Positions 61,974 through 64,000 of a DNA stretch of 64,000 nt are shown in pieces. The first letter of the stretch is position 1. Every line of letters begins with the position of its first letter. The position numbers and the translations under genes are program-made. The DNA is from LH-M37 sp965602855. Its GTDB lineage: Bacteria; Pseudomonadota; Gammaproteobacteria; SZUA-229. The stretch covers positions 1-64,000 of the forward strand of contig CBFCZV010000009.1 in the NCBI GenBank assembly GCA_965602855.1, given 5' to 3'. Under the pieces are notes generated by a model. It searched no databases. It saw only the letters and a program-made list of their open reading frames with translations, and was not told the DNA's origin.

Positions 61974-63401
61974 ATGAATTACCTGCCCATCTTTTTTCAA
62001 ATTAAACAGCGCCCTTGTCTGGTGGTTGGCGGTGGTCCAATCGCTGCACGTAAAGTGGCCTTGCTCAGAAAAGCAGAAGGCGAGGTGACGATTGTCTCAC
62101 CGGAATTATGTGATGAGCTAAAAGGCTTGCTGGCAGAAGGCAAGATTCAGCACAAGGCTAAAATTTTCTCAGCGGAAGATATGGATGATTGCGTTATAGT
62201 GATCGCCGCGACTGATCAACGCGATGTTAATGAGCAGGTGTCAGCACTGGCGAATGAAAAAAAACTGCCGGTCAATGTGGTCGATAATCCAGATTTATGT
62301 AGTTTCATTATGCCCTCAATGATCGATCGCTCCCCCGTACAAATTGCAATCTCAACAGGTGGAACCTCACCGGTGCTTGCGCGTATGATCCGCACCAAAC
62401 TTGAAGGTATGATTCCTGCCGCTTACGGCAGGCTGGGTGCACTGGCTGAAAGTTTCAGGGATAAAGTTAAAGCTTCATTTCCCAATGTAGAATCACGTCG
62501 AGTGTTCTGGGAAAATGTATTAGAAGGCCGAATCGCCGAACTGGTTTTTTCCGGTCATGAAGATGAAGCCAGGGCGCTGCTCGATAAAACCATCGATGAA
62601 AAAGCAGCAGAGCCAGAATTACCCGGTGAAGTTTTTCTGGTTGGTGCCGGCCCGGGTGACCCTGATCTTCTAACTTTCCGCGCCCTGCGTTTAATGCAGC
62701 AGGCCGATGTAGTGGTTTATGATCGACTGGTATCACCCGCGATTATGGAAATGGTTCGCCGCGATGCCGAGATTGTTTATGTCGGTAAAGAGCGTGACAA
62801 GCACACCATGCAGCAGGAAAATATCAACCAGTTGCTGGTACGTTTAGCCAAAGAAGGTAAGCGTGTTTTGCGTCTGAAAGGTGGTGATCCATTCATTTTT
62901 GGTCGCGGTGGTGAAGAAATTGAACTACTGGCGCAAGAAGGCGTAGCTTTTCAAATTGTTCCCGGTATAACTGCTGCCAGTGGTTGTTCTTCTTATGCAG
63001 GTATTCCATTAACGCATCGCGATTATGCACAGTCCTGTGTATTTGTTACCGGACATTTAAAAGACGGTTCGGTCGATCTTAACTGGAAAGCACTGGCGCA
63101 TCCAAACCAAACCGTCGTGTTCTACATGGGGCTACACGGTGCGCCAACTTTGTGTAAAGAAATGGTCGCACACGGCTTGCCGAGCTCAACACCCGTTGCA
63201 TTAGTCGAGCAGGGCACCACACCACAACAACGTGTTTATACCGCCACACTGGATACCTTGCTTGATGTAATAAAAAGTAAAGATATCAAGCCGCCTACGC
63301 TAATTATTGTTGGTGAGGTTGTCACTTTACAAAATAAACTCAAATGGAGGAAAGAGCAGCATGAAGATGATAGCGATAGTGTTTTTTCCTATAAAAGTTA
63401 G
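61974..63401 (+). CDS. cysG: Siroheme synthase (multifunctional CysG)
   Basis: Makes siroheme from uroporphyrinogen III. N-terminal half (1-210): precorrin-2 dehydrogenase/ferrochelatase with NAD loop VVGGGPIAARKVALL. C-terminal half: SUMT methyltransferase with VGAGPGDPDLLTFRALRL, LKGGDPFIFGRGGEE and GITAASGCSSYAGIPLTH. 475 residues, as E. coli CysG. Supplies siroheme for sulfite or nitrite reductase, neither of which is in the window. 24 bp after grx. Confidence 0.97.
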   Translation: MNYLPIFFQIKQRPCLVVGGGPIAARKVALLRKAEGEVTIVSPELCDELKGLLAEGKIQHKAKIFSAEDMDDCVIVIAATDQRDVNEQVSALANEKKLPVNVVDNPDLCSFIMPSMIDRSPVQIAISTGGTSPVLARMIRTKLEGMIPAAYGRLGALAESFRDKVKASFPNVESRRVFWENVLEGRIAELVFSGHEDEARALLDKTIDEKAAEPELPGEVFLVGAGPGDPDLLTFRALRLMQQADVVVYDRLVSPAIMEMVRRDAEIVYVGKERDKHTMQQENINQLLVRLAKEGKRVLRLKGGDPFIFGRGGEEIELLAQEGVAFQIVPGITAASGCSSYAGIPLTHRDYAQSCVFVTGHLKDGSVDLNWKALAHPNQTVVFYMGLHGAPTLCKEMVAHGLPSSTPVALVEQGTTPQQRVYTATLDTLLDVIKSKDIKPPTLIIVGEVVTLQNKLKWRKEQHEDDSDSVFSYKS

Positions 63402-63429
63402 GTTATATATTGCATAGAATAGAGAAATG

Positions 63430-63464
63430 AAACCGTGTGTTCTGCAATAGGCTCGCGGTTTTTT
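63430..63464 (+). terminator. Intrinsic terminator after cysG
   Basis: AAACCGTG pairs with CGCGGTTT (one wobble) around an ~18-nt loop with a further mismatched pair, then a T-run, 28 bp after the cysG stop. Confidence 0.75.
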
Positions 63465-63717
63465 ATGCAACACTAAATAATTTTATAACTGTTTATAGTT
63501 TGACTTTCCAGGGTTTGGCAAGCTTTTATGAAATAGGTAGTTTACTAATGGCTAAAGGAATGATGGAAACAAAAAAGGAATATTAGTGGAATGAATGTGA
63601 AAAAAAGGTACGTCTTCAGAAAATCCTCTAAACTAAGAATAAGTTGGCTGATAGTAGGTTATTTGATCATTTCAGGAAACACTCTAGGCAGCTAGGGTTA
63701 TATTTGGAGTATTAATA
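63465..63717. other. AT-rich stretch between cysG and the edge gene
   Basis: The gap from the cysG stop to the next clear gene is 316 bp. Beyond the terminator it is AT-rich with no conserved coding signal, apart from the 34-codon ORF listed below and a promoter-like TTGACT at 63500 that lacks a good -10. Confidence 0.5.
63591..63695 (+). CDS. Possible small membrane or leader peptide, 34 aa
   Basis: ATG 63591 has AAGGAA 10 bp upstream. The peptide has a basic N-terminus (MNVKKRYVFRKSSKLR) and a short hydrophobic stretch (ISWLIVGYLIISG), ending 22 bp before the lipoprotein gene. Short ORFs arise easily in AT-rich DNA, so this is speculative. Confidence 0.25.
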   Translation: MNVKKRYVFRKSSKLRISWLIVGYLIISGNTLGS

Positions 63718-64000
63718 ATGTTTAAAGTTATAAAGGGAATTTTTATCTATTTGTTTTTTATTTCTTTTTTGATTTCATGTGGTGAAAAAAGTAATGAGTA
63801 TTTTGCCTTTAAAGAGGTAAGAATTGTCAATATTGACAAGGAAAGCATTAAGGAATTGGGCGGTTTCCCTCTTCAAGGTAGGCAAATACACAGGCTGCTC
63901 AAAAGAATATTGAAATTTAATCCTGCTGTTATTGTTGTCGCAACGCCACATTTTGCAGACCAGGATTATGCTATTTACGGTGAGCTTGTATATAAAACGG
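63718..64000 (+). CDS. Lipoprotein, 3'-truncated by window edge; weak CHASE2-like resemblance
   Basis: 94 codons are visible and the frame is open to the edge. ATG 63718 follows TTTGGAG. N-terminal signal with lipobox FLISC (Cys21). After it: EVRIVNIDKESIKELGG, RQIHRLLKRILKFNPAVIV and HFADQDYAIYGELVYK. The layout of residue, helix, hydrophobic strand, Asp and helix recalls the start of CHASE2 sensor domains, but this is a weak visual likeness. Codon use is AT-richer than in cysG upstream, which may mark acquired DNA beginning here. Confidence 0.7.
   Translation, partial: MFKVIKGIFIYLFFISFLISCGEKSNEYFAFKEVRIVNIDKESIKELGGFPLQGRQIHRLLKRILKFNPAVIVVATPHFADQDYAIYGELVYKT

Noticed and set aside
1..64000. 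tRNA genes, rRNA genes, CRISPR arrays, IS transposases or prophage genes
   Set aside because: None was found on reading intergenic gaps and protein products; the gaps are short and hold only the elements listed.

Overview
The window is a dense, mostly housekeeping stretch of a gammaproteobacterial chromosome, moderate in GC. The lineage call rests on gene order and on clade-typical families: FimV, BamC, Hda, DedD, CvpA, YhdP, DarP and GcvR. Several neighbourhoods match those of Pseudomonas or E. coli: leuB-asd-fimV-truA-trpF-accD-folC-dedD-cvpA-purF-metZ; gcvR-bcp beside dapA-bamC; corB-ypjD beside ffh; rpsP-rimM-trmD-rplS; maf-rng-yhdP-nit; purMN beside hda and arsC. The genus cannot be fixed from the sequence. 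I saw no rRNA, tRNA, CRISPR array, prophage or transposase.

Layout. 1-16.6 kb (+): leucine, lysine/threonine/methionine and tryptophan biosynthesis, the FimV polar hub, AccD, FolC, a SPOR protein, CvpA-PurF, a small Cys-rich protein (-), an L,D-transpeptidase, MetZ and a glycerate 2-kinase. 16.6-25.8 kb: a palindromic MITE-like element, lytic transglycosylase, ProS, a DUF4105 envelope protein, a MIF-like tautomerase, a LysR regulator, a GGDEF cyclase, Bcp, GcvR and a PilZ protein. 25.9-36 kb: DapA-BamC (+), then a long minus-strand block (QueD-FolE2, Dxs-IspA-XseB, RadA, CorB, YpjD). 36-42 kb: a metallo-beta-lactamase-fold protein, Ffh, a thioredoxin-fold gene broken by one in-frame stop, a glycosyltransferase and the rpsP-rimM-trmD-rplS operon. 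42-52 kb: a large TPR protein, Ogt, Maf, RNase G, YhdP, a small exported protein and a nitrilase-family amidase. 52-58 kb: PurM-PurN-DUF3108-DarP (-), DUF2066-Hda (+), DUF2069-WrbA-ArsC (-). 58-64 kb: a LysM lipoprotein, acylphosphatase, a GspE/PilB-type ATPase, DUF302, glutaredoxin, CysG, and an AT-rich right edge with the start of an unrecognised lipoprotein.

The genes work mainly in amino-acid, purine, isoprenoid, siroheme and queuosine-precursor synthesis, translation, and envelope upkeep. A c-di-GMP thread (GGDEF, PilZ) and a polar/pilus thread (FimV, GspE/PilB ATPase) are also present. I found no coherent new multi-gene system. The best leads are the single-stop pseudogene at 38.4-38.9 kb, the 130-bp palindromic element at 16.6 kb, the DUF4105/beta-barrel protein, the terminator-like hairpin in the rpsP leader, and the right-edge lipoprotein region.
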